A stretch of 13,451 nucleotides of DNA from Clostridiales bacterium (GCA_019415985.1 DXYE01000073.1:1-13451); one strand, 5' to 3'; numbered from the stretch's first letter, positions 4,580-13,350 are shown. A program made the numbers and translations. Notes: generated by a model not told the origin, from the sequence alone.

Positions 4580-7186
4580 ATGGCAAAAACGCCGTTTATG
4601 CAGCAATACTGCGACTTGAAGGAAAAATATAAGGAATACATCCTGTTTTTCCGTATGGGCGATTTTTATGAGATGTTTTATGACGATGCCGAACTGGTTT
4701 CACGAGAGCTGGAACTGGTGCTGACCGGGCGAGACTGCGGTGAGGAGCAGCGCGCGCCCATGTGCGGCGTCCCCTATCACAGCGCCGAGGGCTATATCGG
4801 TAAACTGGTAGCGCGCGGTCATAAGGTTGCCATTTGCGAGCAGCTGGAGGATCCTGCAACGGCGAAAGGCCTGGTCAAACGAGATGTCGTCCGCATCATC
4901 ACGCCGGGCACGGTGATCGAATCCAGTATGCTGGACGAAACTTCGAATAATTATATTTGCAGCATCTGTATTGACGGCGTTTCAGCCGGCCTTTCTTTTT
5001 TTGATATTTCCACCGGAGAGGCCTATGCTACGGCAACGGAGGGCGTCTCCTACGTGCAGCTTATGCTCAATGAGATAGCCAAATTTATGCCGAGGGAGAT
5101 TCTGGTAAACGTACCGTGCTCTGAAATTCCTCAGCTTGACGATTTTATCAAAATGCGTCTGCGTGCGGTCGTCAACGATAAGGATGCCTTTCGCTATGAT
5201 AAAGACAAGGCAGAGAAAGTAGTGCGCGGGCAGTTTCCGGGGGAGGCATCATTGCTGGAGTCCGGAGGCACCGCTCTTGTTCGGGCGGTCGGCGCCCTCC
5301 TGCTGTATCTTTCGGAGACGCAGAAAACCGACATATCCTACATTAGCTCCATTAACGTATACGGTGAGGATCAGTTCATGGAAATGGACGTCAACACGCG
5401 GAGAAATCTGGAGCTTTGCGAAACCATGCGGATGAGGGGAAAACGCGGTAGCCTCCTCGGCGTTCTAGATAAGACGAAAACCGCCATGGGGGCGAGACTG
5501 CTCCGTAAATGGATTGAGATGCCGCTCGTGCATACCAAGTCGATTCTAAGCCGTCAGAGGGCGGTGGGGGAGATGATTCAGCGGTTTATGGACCGCGAGG
5601 AAATTGCCGTATACCTGCGTGAGGTATTGGATCTGGAGCGGCTGTTGACGAAAATCGTCTATAATACGGTGAATCCAAAAGATCTCCGCGGCATCTGCAA
5701 GTCGCTTGCGGTGATTCCGGCTATCAAGGAAAAGCTGTCCAGCTTTCAATGTGAGGAGATCAGCAGTCTGAACAATTCTATGGAGGATCTTTCCGATATC
5801 GTCTCGCTGATAGACGGTTCTATAGAGGACGAAAATCCTCCGTTTTCGGTGCGTGAGGGCGGAATTTTCAAAAAAGGCCGGTATAAAGAGGTGGATTACC
5901 TCCGCAGCATTGTGGATGGTGGAAAGGACTGGATCAAAAACGTAGAAGCCGAGGAGCGAGAGGCTACCGGGATCAAAACGCTGAAGGTTCGCTATAACAA
6001 GGTGTTCGGATATTATATAGAGGTATCAAATTCCTACACAGGCAGCGTTCCGGAGCATTACATACGCAAGCAGACTGTGACAAACGGCGAAAGATATATC
6101 ACCAAGGAGCTGAAGGATCAGGAGGCTATGATACTCGGCGCCAAAGATAAGCTGAACGCGCTGGAATTCGATTTGTTTCAGGAGCTTCGCAATAAGCTGA
6201 ACGACCAGATCGAGCGTATGCAGACTGCAGCGCATGTGCTGGCACGACTCGATGTTTATCAGAGCTTGGCGGACGTGGCGAGCCGAAATCAGTACTGCTG
6301 CCCCGAAGTGGACGACAGCGACGTGATTCATATAAAAGACGGCAGACATCCTGTTGTCGAGGAATTTGCCGCAGACAGTTATTTTGTACCAAACGATGCG
6401 GAACTCGATACCCGGCACAACCGGCTGCTGATCATCACCGGACCGAATATGGCGGGAAAATCGACTTTCATGCGGCAGGTCGCGCTGATCTGTCTGCTTG
6501 CACAGATCGGATCGTTCGTCCCCGCGCGGGAAGCACGCGTCGGTATTGTAGACAAGCTCTTTACGCGCGTGGGCGCCTCGGACGACCTCGCTTCCGGACA
6601 GTCCACCTTTATGCTGGAAATGACGGAGCTTGCCTATATCGTCGCACATGCGACCAAACGCAGTCTGATCATATATGACGAAATCGGACGTGGGACAAGT
6701 ACCTTCGATGGAATGAGCATAGCGCGTGCTGTCGCGGAATATACAAGCGGCAAAAAGCTCGGCGCGCGCACGCTGTTCGCGACACATTATCATGAACTGA
6801 CAGCATTGGAGTCAGAAATGGATGGAATTGTCAATTATCATATAGCGGCAAAGAAAAAAGGCGAGGATATCATATTTCTCAGAAAAATTGTACGCGGCGG
6901 AGCTGACGATAGTTACGGCATTGAGGTCGCGCGGCTGGCGGGAGTTCCATCAGAAATCATTCGGCGCGCGCGAGAGATACTAGCCGGTTTAGAGGAGGAA
7001 AGCGGACGAACGGGAAAAAAGGCGGAGCGCGGAAACGATCAAAACCCTGCGGAAGAAGCAATTACACTGGTTGATTATGCGGTAGAGGAAATCAAAGACA
7101 AGCTTTTAAACACGGATATCAATACGTTGACGCCTATCGAGGCAATGAGTCTGATTTACGAGATGAAGCGTGCGGTCGGCGGCTGA
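4580..7186 (+). CDS. mutS: DNA mismatch repair protein MutS
   Basis: MutS recognises mismatches and small loops and recruits MutL. The 868-aa product is full length for MutS1. The mismatch-reading Phe-X-Glu is F29-Y30-E31 in GDFYEMF. The connector, lever and clamp regions fill the middle. The Walker A motif GPNMAGKST is at 621-629 and the Walker B acidic pair is D700-E701 in LIIYDEIGRGTSTFDG. The C-terminal helix-turn-helix dimer region is present, followed by a charged linker and a short tail ending RAVGG. The ATG at 4580 has a weak GGA 6 nt upstream and AAAGG about 12 nt upstream; homologues begin the same way (MAK, then MQQY). It lies between the YlbF-family gene and mutL on one strand. 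Confidence 0.97.
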   Translation: MAKTPFMQQYCDLKEKYKEYILFFRMGDFYEMFYDDAELVSRELELVLTGRDCGEEQRAPMCGVPYHSAEGYIGKLVARGHKVAICEQLEDPATAKGLVKRDVVRIITPGTVIESSMLDETSNNYICSICIDGVSAGLSFFDISTGEAYATATEGVSYVQLMLNEIAKFMPREILVNVPCSEIPQLDDFIKMRLRAVVNDKDAFRYDKDKAEKVVRGQFPGEASLLESGGTALVRAVGALLLYLSETQKTDISYISSINVYGEDQFMEMDVNTRRNLELCETMRMRGKRGSLLGVLDKTKTAMGARLLRKWIEMPLVHTKSILSRQRAVGEMIQRFMDREEIAVYLREVLDLERLLTKIVYNTVNPKDLRGICKSLAVIPAIKEKLSSFQCEEISSLNNSMEDLSDIVSLIDGSIEDENPPFSVREGGIFKKGRYKEVDYLRSIVDGGKDWIKNVEAEEREATGIKTLKVRYNKVFGYYIEVSNSYTGSVPEHYIRKQTVTNGERYITKELKDQEAMILGAKDKLNALEFDLFQELRNKLNDQIERMQTAAHVLARLDVYQSLADVASRNQYCCPEVDDSDVIHIKDGRHPVVEEFAADSYFVPNDAELDTRHNRLLIITGPNMAGKSTFMRQVALICLLAQIGSFVPAREARVGIVDKLFTRVGASDDLASGQSTFMLEMTELAYIVAHATKRSLIIYDEIGRGTSTFDGMSIARAVAEYTSGKKLGARTLFATHYHELTALESEMDGIVNYHIAAKKKGEDIIFLRKIVRGGADDSYGIEVARLAGVPSEIIRRAREILAGLEEESGRTGKKAERGNDQNPAEEAITLVDYAVEEIKDKLLNTDINTLTPIEAMSLIYEMKRAVGG

Positions 7187-7442
7187 CGAGGGTCTCTCTG
7201 TATTATAAGAAAAAGAGTGCAGAGCCGCCGCAGTACGCAGTCGGTTCCTTTGATGGGAATCGGCATGAAGAGGGTATCCATAAAAACAGAAAAGCAGATC
7301 CCCACGTTCATCCGTACTGGTGCAAAATAGCCTATTTGCCGCCGCTGAGGAGATCATATTCTGACCGATGTGCCGACGCATGCCTGTGCTTCCTCGTGTG
7401 AAACATTGAAAAGTGCCCCTCAAGCCAGGAAGGAACGCTGTT
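7187..7442 (+). other. mutS-mutL spacer
   Basis: These 256 nt hold no clear gene or terminator. A weak hairpin (GGTTCC / GGAATC, about 7242-7261) and a 25-codon ATG frame from 7253 without a ribosome binding site are the only structures seen. The length is unusual because the two genes lie much closer together in many Firmicutes. Confidence 0.5.
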
Positions 7443-9503
7443 ATGGGAAAAATAAACATACTGGATTTTCATGTCGCCAATTTGATAGCGGCGGGTGAGG
7501 TTGTGGACCGACCGGCATCCGTCATTAAAGAACTGCTGGAAAATGCCATTGATGCGGGCTCAAGTCTGATTACGGTGGAGACCAAGCGGGGCGGCATCAA
7601 TTATATGCGCGTCAGTGACAACGGCTGCGGCATGTCGCGTGAGGATGTACCGGTTTCTCTTAAGCGCCATGCGACGAGTAAACTGCATACGGCAAAGGAC
7701 CTGGACAGCATTTTTACCCTAGGTTTCCGCGGAGAGGCGCTGGCTGCGATATCCTCTGTGTCAAAGCTTCGGATGATGACCAAGCAGAGGGACGATGCAA
7801 CGGGCACGCTGCTGAGGAGTGAAGGCGGCACCGTCGTCTCTGTTGAAGACGTCGGCTGCCCGGATGGAACGACGGTTATCGTTGAAGAGCTGTTTTTCAA
7901 TACACCTGCCCGTATGAAGTTTTTGAAACGGGATATCACAGAAACCATTGCCATCGTATCCGTGGTGGAAAAAATCGCATTGTCACATCCGGATATATCT
8001 ATCAGGTTGATTTGTGACGGAGAAATCCGGTTTTCCACCATAGGAGATGGTCGGATTGAAAATACGATATATGCTGTTCTGGGACGGGATTTCACAAGGA
8101 GAATGCTGGAGATCCGGGGAGGCTTTGATGGCGTGGAGGTATACGGCTTTATAGGAAATCCGGAAAACATACGCTCCAACCGCAACATGCAGATCTATTT
8201 TATCAATCACCGTTGCATTCGCTCTGCCACGATCTCGTCAGCCCTTGAACAGGCGTTCGCTACCTACATACCGGCGAAAAAATTCCCTTGCAGCGTGATG
8301 TATCTGCGCCTGCATCCATCGTTTGTGGATGTCAATGTGCATCCTGCAAAGCTTGAGGTCAAATTTTCCAATGACAAGCTGATTTTCAATGCGGTATATT
8401 ATACTGTTTTGAATACTTTGAAAAATGCGCTGATACGCCCGGCAATGGAACTCGGGCAGGATGACGAAGCGCGTTCGCTTGTCAATGCCTTTGTTCCGGT
8501 CGAGGTCACTGACAATTCTGCTGGAAGGCAGGAGCATTTGCGCCCGCTTCCGTCGGCCCACGAGGAGGAGAACAATCCGGTACAAAGCGTGGTTAAGGCA
8601 GCGGCCGGGGATGCGGATGAACCTCCTTTTTCTTTGCCGACCATTGATGACAGCGTACTCAATGAACTGCGCGAGACCGCAGGCAGAAGGGCGTATAAAG
8701 CCGTTACCGAACCTGACGGGAATACCGCAGACGGAGAAGGAGAGGGTGAGAATCCGCAGACCGTTCCCTTTGTAACAGGGGAAATTTCTCGGCTCACGAC
8801 ACAGGTCGGCTGGTCTGAGGATGTACATGGAGATAAAGGAGTGGAGCAAGACAGCGACGCTTCAAGCGCGGAGCTCACTGAGGAGCCGGTGGCCTTCGAC
8901 GAAACGGAAGCCTGCGAAACCCCGGCTGCGTATCGAATGATCGGAGAAGTTTTCTATTCGTATCTGCTTGTAGAGTCCGGAGATCTGCTTTTGTTGATTG
9001 ATAAACATGCAGCCCATGAGCGAATCCTTTTTGAAAAGTTAAGAGAAAACGGCAGAAAGTCACAGCCATACGCACAGCTTCTGCTGGCACCAATTGAAAT
9101 TTCGTTGGATACGGTATTGCTCGACACAGTGTCCGCATACCGCGCTGAAATCGAACAAACCGGGTATCGTTATGAAATTGATGATAAAAATGTCAAACTC
9201 CTGCAGATTCCATCCTTTCTCGACGCGTCGGATGCGTCGGATGTCTTTTGTGAAATGGCGTCCCGCCTGTCCGAATCAACAGGGAATGCGGAGCTGACGC
9301 GGGAGGTCAGATATGAGCGGGCGCTGTTCCAGGCTTCCTGCAAGGCGGCAGTAAAAGCCGGCAGACAGGATGATGAGGCGCATTTGCAATGGATCTGTCA
9401 CCAGGTAATGACAAGACCGGAAATCAAGTTCTGTCCGCACGGAAGACCTGTTTGCTTCTCACTGACCAAAGCGGAAATTTCCAGACGCTTCGGACGGGAA
9501 TGA
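7443..9503 (+). CDS. mutL: DNA mismatch repair protein MutL with endonuclease motif
   Basis: MutL couples mismatch recognition by MutS to strand removal. In the 686-aa product the GHKL ATPase has E33-N34 (ELLENAIDAGS), DNGCGM (59-64) and GFRGEAL (94-100). A variable acidic linker covers roughly 350-490. The C-terminal domain has DKHAAHERILFE at 520-531, fitting the nicking endonuclease motif DQHA-X2-E-X4-E except for Gln to Lys, and CPHGRP at 664-669 for metal binding. It should therefore be an endonuclease-type MutL, as expected where MutH is absent. I chose ATG 7443 over an upstream in-frame ATG at 7413 because AAGGA (7430-7434) lies 8 nt before it and homologues start at this position. A DAS-DAS-D repeat near residue 594 comes from a 9-bp tandem repeat at 9222-9239. 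Confidence 0.96.
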   Translation: MGKINILDFHVANLIAAGEVVDRPASVIKELLENAIDAGSSLITVETKRGGINYMRVSDNGCGMSREDVPVSLKRHATSKLHTAKDLDSIFTLGFRGEALAAISSVSKLRMMTKQRDDATGTLLRSEGGTVVSVEDVGCPDGTTVIVEELFFNTPARMKFLKRDITETIAIVSVVEKIALSHPDISIRLICDGEIRFSTIGDGRIENTIYAVLGRDFTRRMLEIRGGFDGVEVYGFIGNPENIRSNRNMQIYFINHRCIRSATISSALEQAFATYIPAKKFPCSVMYLRLHPSFVDVNVHPAKLEVKFSNDKLIFNAVYYTVLNTLKNALIRPAMELGQDDEARSLVNAFVPVEVTDNSAGRQEHLRPLPSAHEEENNPVQSVVKAAAGDADEPPFSLPTIDDSVLNELRETAGRRAYKAVTEPDGNTADGEGEGENPQTVPFVTGEISRLTTQVGWSEDVHGDKGVEQDSDASSAELTEEPVAFDETEACETPAAYRMIGEVFYSYLLVESGDLLLLIDKHAAHERILFEKLRENGRKSQPYAQLLLAPIEISLDTVLLDTVSAYRAEIEQTGYRYEIDDKNVKLLQIPSFLDASDASDVFCEMASRLSESTGNAELTREVRYERALFQASCKAAVKAGRQDDEAHLQWICHQVMTRPEIKFCPHGRPVCFSLTKAEISRRFGRE

Positions 9504-9921
9504 ATCGGCGTCTGTCGTCTGTTTTCAAACATACACATGGGCATCGGTTTTTTTGAGCATAGGTGATTGATAAACGGGTCTTCCTACAGCACTGTTGAAT
9601 GAAGCAGGTCCCTATGTAAAAACCATATAAAGTATGCTCACAGAATATAAAAGGAAAGAATTTCATGAACATGTGCGATGATTTGAGAGACGATAACGGA
9701 TATCAATAACTTTTTATGCGGTTAACATAAGCTCAAATATTTTATGATGGAAGCGGTGTACACAATCAAGACATAGCACGCACGAAAGAATGAAACCGAT
9801 CGTTAGAAATTTTTGGAAGCGGTAAAGCATTATGCGAGACGAATGTTTTTTATAGCAAAATAATTTGTACGAAGAATCGATTCAGGCTTTATTAAAAGTA
9901 AAAATACAGGAAAGATATAAC
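9504..9921 (+). other. Long spacer between mutL and the tgt leader
   Basis: No recognisable gene lies here, and no miaA or hfq, which often follow mutL. A 14-codon ATG frame (9665-9709) has AAGGAAAG 6 nt upstream but no other support. GGAAGCGGT occurs twice (9749-9757 and 9815-9823). A poor promoter candidate, TTAACA with TATGAT 15 nt later (about 9722-9748), could serve tgt. I see no good terminator for mutL and no preQ1 riboswitch. Confidence 0.45.
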
Positions 9922-9972
9922 ATGGAGCAGCCGGCTGCAAAAATGAATGCGGAAGCTGCAGTAAATGGGTGA
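9922..9972 (+). CDS. Possible 16-aa leader peptide overlapping the tgt start
   Basis: ATG 9922 follows AGGAAAG (about 9908-9914) at normal spacing. The frame encodes MEQPAAKMNAEAAVNG and stops with TGA at 9970-9972, inside the first codons of tgt (ATG 9965). Ribosomes finishing it would sit on the tgt start, suggesting translational coupling. The amino acids are not strongly biased, so it does not look like an attenuator peptide. It is short enough to arise by chance. Confidence 0.35.
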   Translation: MEQPAAKMNAEAAVNG

Positions 9973-11116
9973 AAAGATGTTTCAATTGCTCAGACAAGAA
10001 GGAAAAGCGAGACGTGGCCGTTTTCATACGGTGCATGGAGATATTGAAACGCCGGTTTTTATGAATGTCGGCACGTCGGCGGCGATAAAGGGCGGCATTT
10101 CCACTATGGATTTATATGAGGTTGGCTGTCAGATTGAGTTGTCCAATACGTATCATCTCCATCTCCGACCGGGTGATGAGGTCATACGGGATTTAGGAGG
10201 TATTCATAAATTTTTCAACTGGGACAGACCGGTGCTGACCGATAGCGGCGGCTTTCAGGTGTTTTCATTGGCGCCGCTGCGGCGCATCAGGGAGGAAGGC
10301 GTTTATTTTGCGTCGCATATTGACGGCCGGCGAATTTTCATGGGGCCCGAGGAAAGTATAAAGATTCAGTCCAATTTGGCTTCCACCATTGCCATGGCAT
10401 TCGATGAATGTATAGAGACGCCGGCGGTATACGATTATGTAAAAGCATCCTGCGACCGAACGGCACGCTGGCTTGTGCGATGCAGGGAGGAGCTCGACAG
10501 ATGCAACGCGGATCCAAGGACGATCAACCCGAAACAAATGCTGTTCGGGATCAATCAGGGAAGTATATATGAGGACCTGCGCATCGAGCATATGAAGCGT
10601 ATCCGCGAGCTCTCCCTGGATGGTTATGCCATAGGCGGTCTTGCAGTTGGAGAAACTGTGGAGGAGATGTACCGGATCATAGAATGCGTGGAACCCTATA
10701 TGCCGGAGGACCGCCCAAGATACCTTATGGGCGTGGGAACGCCGCAGAACATTTTGGAAGCTGTATACCGCGGGGTCGATTTTTTTGACTGTGTGATGCC
10801 GAGCCGCAATGCACGACACGGATATTTGTTCACATGGGCCGGAACCGTCAATATTTTAAACAAAAAATTTGAAAGAGATCCGCGTCCGCTGGATGAGGAG
10901 TGCGGGTGTCCGCTCTGCCGAAACTACAGCCGGGCCTATCTCCGCCATTTGCTGAAGGCCGGAGAGATGCTGGGTATGCGCCTGGCGGTTCTGCACAATC
11001 TGTATTTTTACAATGATTTGATGGAAAAGATTCGTCTTGCACTGGACAGCGGGACTTTCGAGTCATTTTACCGTCAAAACAGGGAGATTCTTGCCAGACG
11101 CGTGCGTGAAGACTAA
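9965..11116 (+). CDS. tgt: tRNA-guanine transglycosylase
   Basis: Tgt swaps guanine-34 for preQ1 in tRNAs with GUN anticodons, the committed step to queuosine. The 383-aa length fits the bacterial enzyme. The active-site DSGGFQVFS motif puts the conserved Asp at D93. The nucleophile is D275 in FDCVMPSRNARHG, with Ser where many homologues have Thr. The zinc site is C313, C315, C318 and H344 (CxCxxC-X25-H). The start could be ATG 9965, overlapping the mini-ORF, or ATG 9977, which has GGTGA 4 nt upstream (9968-9972); the difference is four residues. No other queuosine genes such as queA are in the window. Transcription probably ends at the hairpin at 11252-11290. Confidence 0.95.
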   Translation: MGEKMFQLLRQEGKARRGRFHTVHGDIETPVFMNVGTSAAIKGGISTMDLYEVGCQIELSNTYHLHLRPGDEVIRDLGGIHKFFNWDRPVLTDSGGFQVFSLAPLRRIREEGVYFASHIDGRRIFMGPEESIKIQSNLASTIAMAFDECIETPAVYDYVKASCDRTARWLVRCREELDRCNADPRTINPKQMLFGINQGSIYEDLRIEHMKRIRELSLDGYAIGGLAVGETVEEMYRIIECVEPYMPEDRPRYLMGVGTPQNILEAVYRGVDFFDCVMPSRNARHGYLFTWAGTVNILNKKFERDPRPLDEECGCPLCRNYSRAYLRHLLKAGEMLGMRLAVLHNLYFYNDLMEKIRLALDSGTFESFYRQNREILARRVRED

Positions 11117-11251
11117 CGGTGTCCGTCCGCTGCGGCATGCTTACATGAGATTGATGAGGAGATGACAGGACAGTCTGTAAAAGGCAGACGCAGTATTATA
11201 TAATGTACTTAATCTTGATATGACGTTTTTTTGGAGATAGGCATAAAAAAG

Positions 11252-11290
11252 AAGAGGGCACAACAAAACGATTCGTTTTGCTGTGCCCTT
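11252..11290. terminator. Intrinsic terminator between converging transcripts
   Basis: GGGCACA (11256-11262) pairs with TGTGCCC (11282-11288), then one A-C mismatch, then CAAAACG (11264-11270) with CGTTTTG (11274-11280) around a 3-nt loop. On the minus strand the stem is followed by a T-rich tail (CTTCTTTTTT), a strong terminator for the leftward pseudogene. On the plus strand the tail is weaker, but it can still end tgt transcription. Confidence 0.8.
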
Positions 11291-11329
11291 AAATAACTCT
11301 GTCTGCGGGGAATGAAAACATTCCGGATT

Positions 11330-11728
11330 TCATGTCTGTAAGATATCAAGCGGGCTTTTTCGCTGTTCCAGCGGCTTGTCATAGATTGTATAGCGCGGTT
11401 CTGTGTAATCAAAGTTTGTTTTATTTTATCTTTTAGCGCGTAAAAAGGCGGCCCTTAAAACCTGAAAGATATGAAGATGAAAATCTGCTTTTTTATCTTC
11501 CGTAAACATTGCGGTAAAAAAGCTATACAGACAGTCTAAATATATAATTTTTCCAAAGCGTATCGTCTTTGCCTGCCTCTTCTTCAAAAACCAGGAGGTT
11601 CTCTGGTGCAAGCTGAACTTCTTCGAGTGTATGGCCAATAAAGTTTCTGTCATATTTTTTTATTTTTCCGTTTCTCCTATAACAAGGGGTTTTGGAGCTT
11701 CATATGTCTTTAATTGTCCGCAGAGCAT
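11330..11728 (-). pseudogene. Decayed gene of unknown family, with frame changes and a stop
   Basis: Protein-like segments occur in order on the minus strand but in shifting frames. First comes a 22-codon piece from ATG 11728 (LKTYEAPKPLVIGETEK). The next piece is in another frame from about 11657 (YDRNFIGHTLEEVQLAPENL through DTLWKNYIFRLSV). The frame then returns to the first at about 11535 (SFFTAMFTEDKKADFHLHIF), with an in-frame TAA at 11426-11428. It continues NFDYTEPRYTIYDKPLEQRK to TGA at 11330-11332, just before the terminator. This pattern fits a gene with two compensating frameshifts and a nonsense mutation. Its 5' end runs into the recombinase tail with no ribosome binding site. 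I do not recognise the family. Confidence 0.45.
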
Positions 11729-13350
11729 ATCTGTTGGATCGGTTTTATTGGAACTTTTCTATGGCCTGACATACTGACCCCGTCAGTATGCAAATGACGG
11801 AATCGAAAAGAAAAAGCCCCATACACGAGTTGCGTGTCGAGGCTTTCGACTGGTGGAGCGGACGGCTTCATAGATGAACACTTGGCAGAGGTATATGTAT
11901 CCCCGCTGAAAGCAGCTTCTATATCGTTCAGCGGGATGTTCTCAATACTCAGCGGCTTCCTGCTGGCATTGATGATCAAGGTGAAATAATCGTCATACAG
12001 ATAAATCGAATGCACAAAGATGTTGATAATGGCTCGGCGCTTGTTCACATCGTCTGCGGGCATTTCACAGACGTAATCCAAAAAAGCATGGATCTGCGTC
12101 TCTGTCAGGCAAATCTTTTTGTTTTGCTCAATAGCAAGCTGTTCTTCGAGTTCAGCTTTTTCAGCTTTTCTTTTGTTGATTCGTTCCGTCAGCATTTCGA
12201 CCGATTGTCCCTGTTCAATTCCCCGCCAAAGATTTTCGATTGCGGTGTCTACTTCTTTGATCGCCTTTTTTAATTCTTTCACCGAAATGTTGTCGGGGCT
12301 TTTATTGCATTCCTCTGCAACCATCTTCGCTATAAAAGCGATGTTTTCATCTGTAAGCAATTTCAGGCATTCGGCAACTACTCTGTCTTCGATATATTGC
12401 TTACTTACAATTTTCTTTTGACATTTCTTTTTTCTTGCGTTTTTGCAGTTGTAATAATGATATTGCCGCCCTGATTTTCCCGTGCCGCCGTATCCAACCA
12501 TCATCTCTTTGCAGTAACCGCAAAACAGTTTTGTCGTCAAAAGATATTCTCCCTCGCCGTGTGTGCGGGCGGGTGCGAATTTGTTCTTGTTCATAAGCGC
12601 TTGTACCCGATAAAATAAATCGTCATCTAAAATCCGCGGCATTCCGCCCGGTGTCTCCTGACCTTTGTAAAGATAAACCCCAATATACCGTTTGTTACTC
12701 AAAAGGCGGCTGAGGCTGTTGTTGCTGAACTCTTTTCCCAGTGAGGTTTTTACCTTTCTCCGCTGCAAGTCCCGAATAATCTCCGCCTTTGTTTCACCGG
12801 CGGCGTATCGCTCATAAATCTCTCTGACGATTGCCGCCTCGTCGTTATCTACATAGAATCGGCGTTCGGAATCCACTTTGAAGCCGAGACCGGGATTGCT
12901 TCCGTTTGAAAGGCATTTCTCTGCATTGATCGCCATACCACGGTGGATTTTCTGGGAAAGCTCTGCGGAATAGTGCTCCGCCATGCTCTCCAAAACACCC
13001 TCCACCAAAATACCGGACGGATCGTCCGCAATATTCTCTTTGGCCGAGATAACCCGCACCCCGTTTTTCTTCAGCTTCGATTTATTGATTGCGCTGTCAT
13101 ATCGGTTTCGGGCAAAGCGGTCAAGCTGATACACAAGCACGCCTTCAAAGGTGTGCTTGTCGCTGTCGGAGATCATGCGCTGGAACTCCAGCCGGTTATC
13201 TGTTGTTCCGCTCTGTGCCCGGTCGATATATTCACCGACGACCGTGTATCCGTTGCTTTTGGCGTATTCATAGCAGACCTTTAACTGTCCCTCGATAGAC
13301 TGCTCGGTCTGGCTGTGGCTTGAAAATCTCGCATATATGACTACATTCAT
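11710..13350 (-). CDS. Large serine recombinase (mobile-element integrase/excisionase)
   Basis: The 546-aa enzyme is a TnpX/TndX-like site-specific recombinase that cuts and joins element ends. Its N-terminal resolvase domain (1 to about 140) has Y6-x-R8-x-S10, with S10 the catalytic serine, and LDRFARNR with D77, R78 and R81. The recombinase domain follows. A zinc ribbon uses C277, C280, C302 and C310, and a coiled coil lies at about 355-420. ATG 13350 has GGAGG (13365-13361) 10 nt upstream and a promoter at 13381-13409. Homologues usually end soon after a Ser-rich APP segment, here 498-500. The last 46 residues read through a terminator-like hairpin and a palindrome, so the tail is probably accidental. 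The rest of the element, if present, lies to the right of the window. Confidence 0.93.
   Translation of the reverse strand: MNVVIYARFSSHSQTEQSIEGQLKVCYEYAKSNGYTVVGEYIDRAQSGTTDNRLEFQRMISDSDKHTFEGVLVYQLDRFARNRYDSAINKSKLKKNGVRVISAKENIADDPSGILVEGVLESMAEHYSAELSQKIHRGMAINAEKCLSNGSNPGLGFKVDSERRFYVDNDEAAIVREIYERYAAGETKAEIIRDLQRRKVKTSLGKEFSNNSLSRLLSNKRYIGVYLYKGQETPGGMPRILDDDLFYRVQALMNKNKFAPARTHGEGEYLLTTKLFCGYCKEMMVGYGGTGKSGRQYHYYNCKNARKKKCQKKIVSKQYIEDRVVAECLKLLTDENIAFIAKMVAEECNKSPDNISVKELKKAIKEVDTAIENLWRGIEQGQSVEMLTERINKRKAEKAELEEQLAIEQNKKICLTETQIHAFLDYVCEMPADDVNKRRAIINIFVHSIYLYDDYFTLIINASRKPLSIENIPLNDIEAAFSGDTYTSAKCSSMKPSAPPVESLDTQLVYGAFSFRFRHLHTDGVSMSGHRKVPIKPIQQICSADN
11770..11790. repeat. 21-bp palindrome within the recombinase tail
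   Basis: CATACTGAC (11770-11778) and GTCAGTATG (11782-11790) flank a CCC centre without mismatch. It lies within the unusual C-terminal extension, close to where a large serine recombinase gene often borders its attachment site. No T-run follows. It could be part of an att site, a binding site or a leftover hairpin. Confidence 0.55.
11806..11846 (-). terminator. Terminator-like hairpin inside the recombinase reading frame
   Basis: On the minus strand AAAGCC (11846-11841) pairs with GGCTTT (11818-11813), with an inner stem of ACACG and CGTGT around a 5-nt loop. The stem runs into CTTTTTCTTTT. This is a normal intrinsic terminator shape, but it lies at codons 502-513 of a 546-codon frame, before the stop. 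Confidence 0.6.

Noticed and set aside
6026..6793. Leftward 255-codon frame inside mutS
   Set aside because: It is antisense to the conserved ATPase domain of mutS, so its openness follows from mutS codon use.
8238..8878. Leftward frames of 159 and 203 codons inside mutL
   Set aside because: They are antisense shadows over the MutL dimer domain and linker and have no domains.
9504..9964. preQ1 riboswitch upstream of tgt
   Set aside because: The short pseudoknot aptamer consensus is not visible in this stretch.
10265..10819. Leftward 184-codon frame inside tgt
   Set aside because: It is antisense to the catalytic core of tgt and has no independent support.
11209..11412. Leftward 67-codon frame
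   Set aside because: It runs through the strong terminator at 11252-11290; another frame here is more protein-like.
11426..11653. Leftward 75-codon frame taken as an intact gene
   Set aside because: Its first half is less protein-like than the neighbouring frame, and protein-like sequence continues past its stop, so I treat it as part of a pseudogene.
11849..11875. tRNA-like 3' end (CCACCA on the minus strand) as an attachment site
   Set aside because: No T-arm, anticodon arm or acceptor partner can be found upstream; the sequence is recombinase coding.
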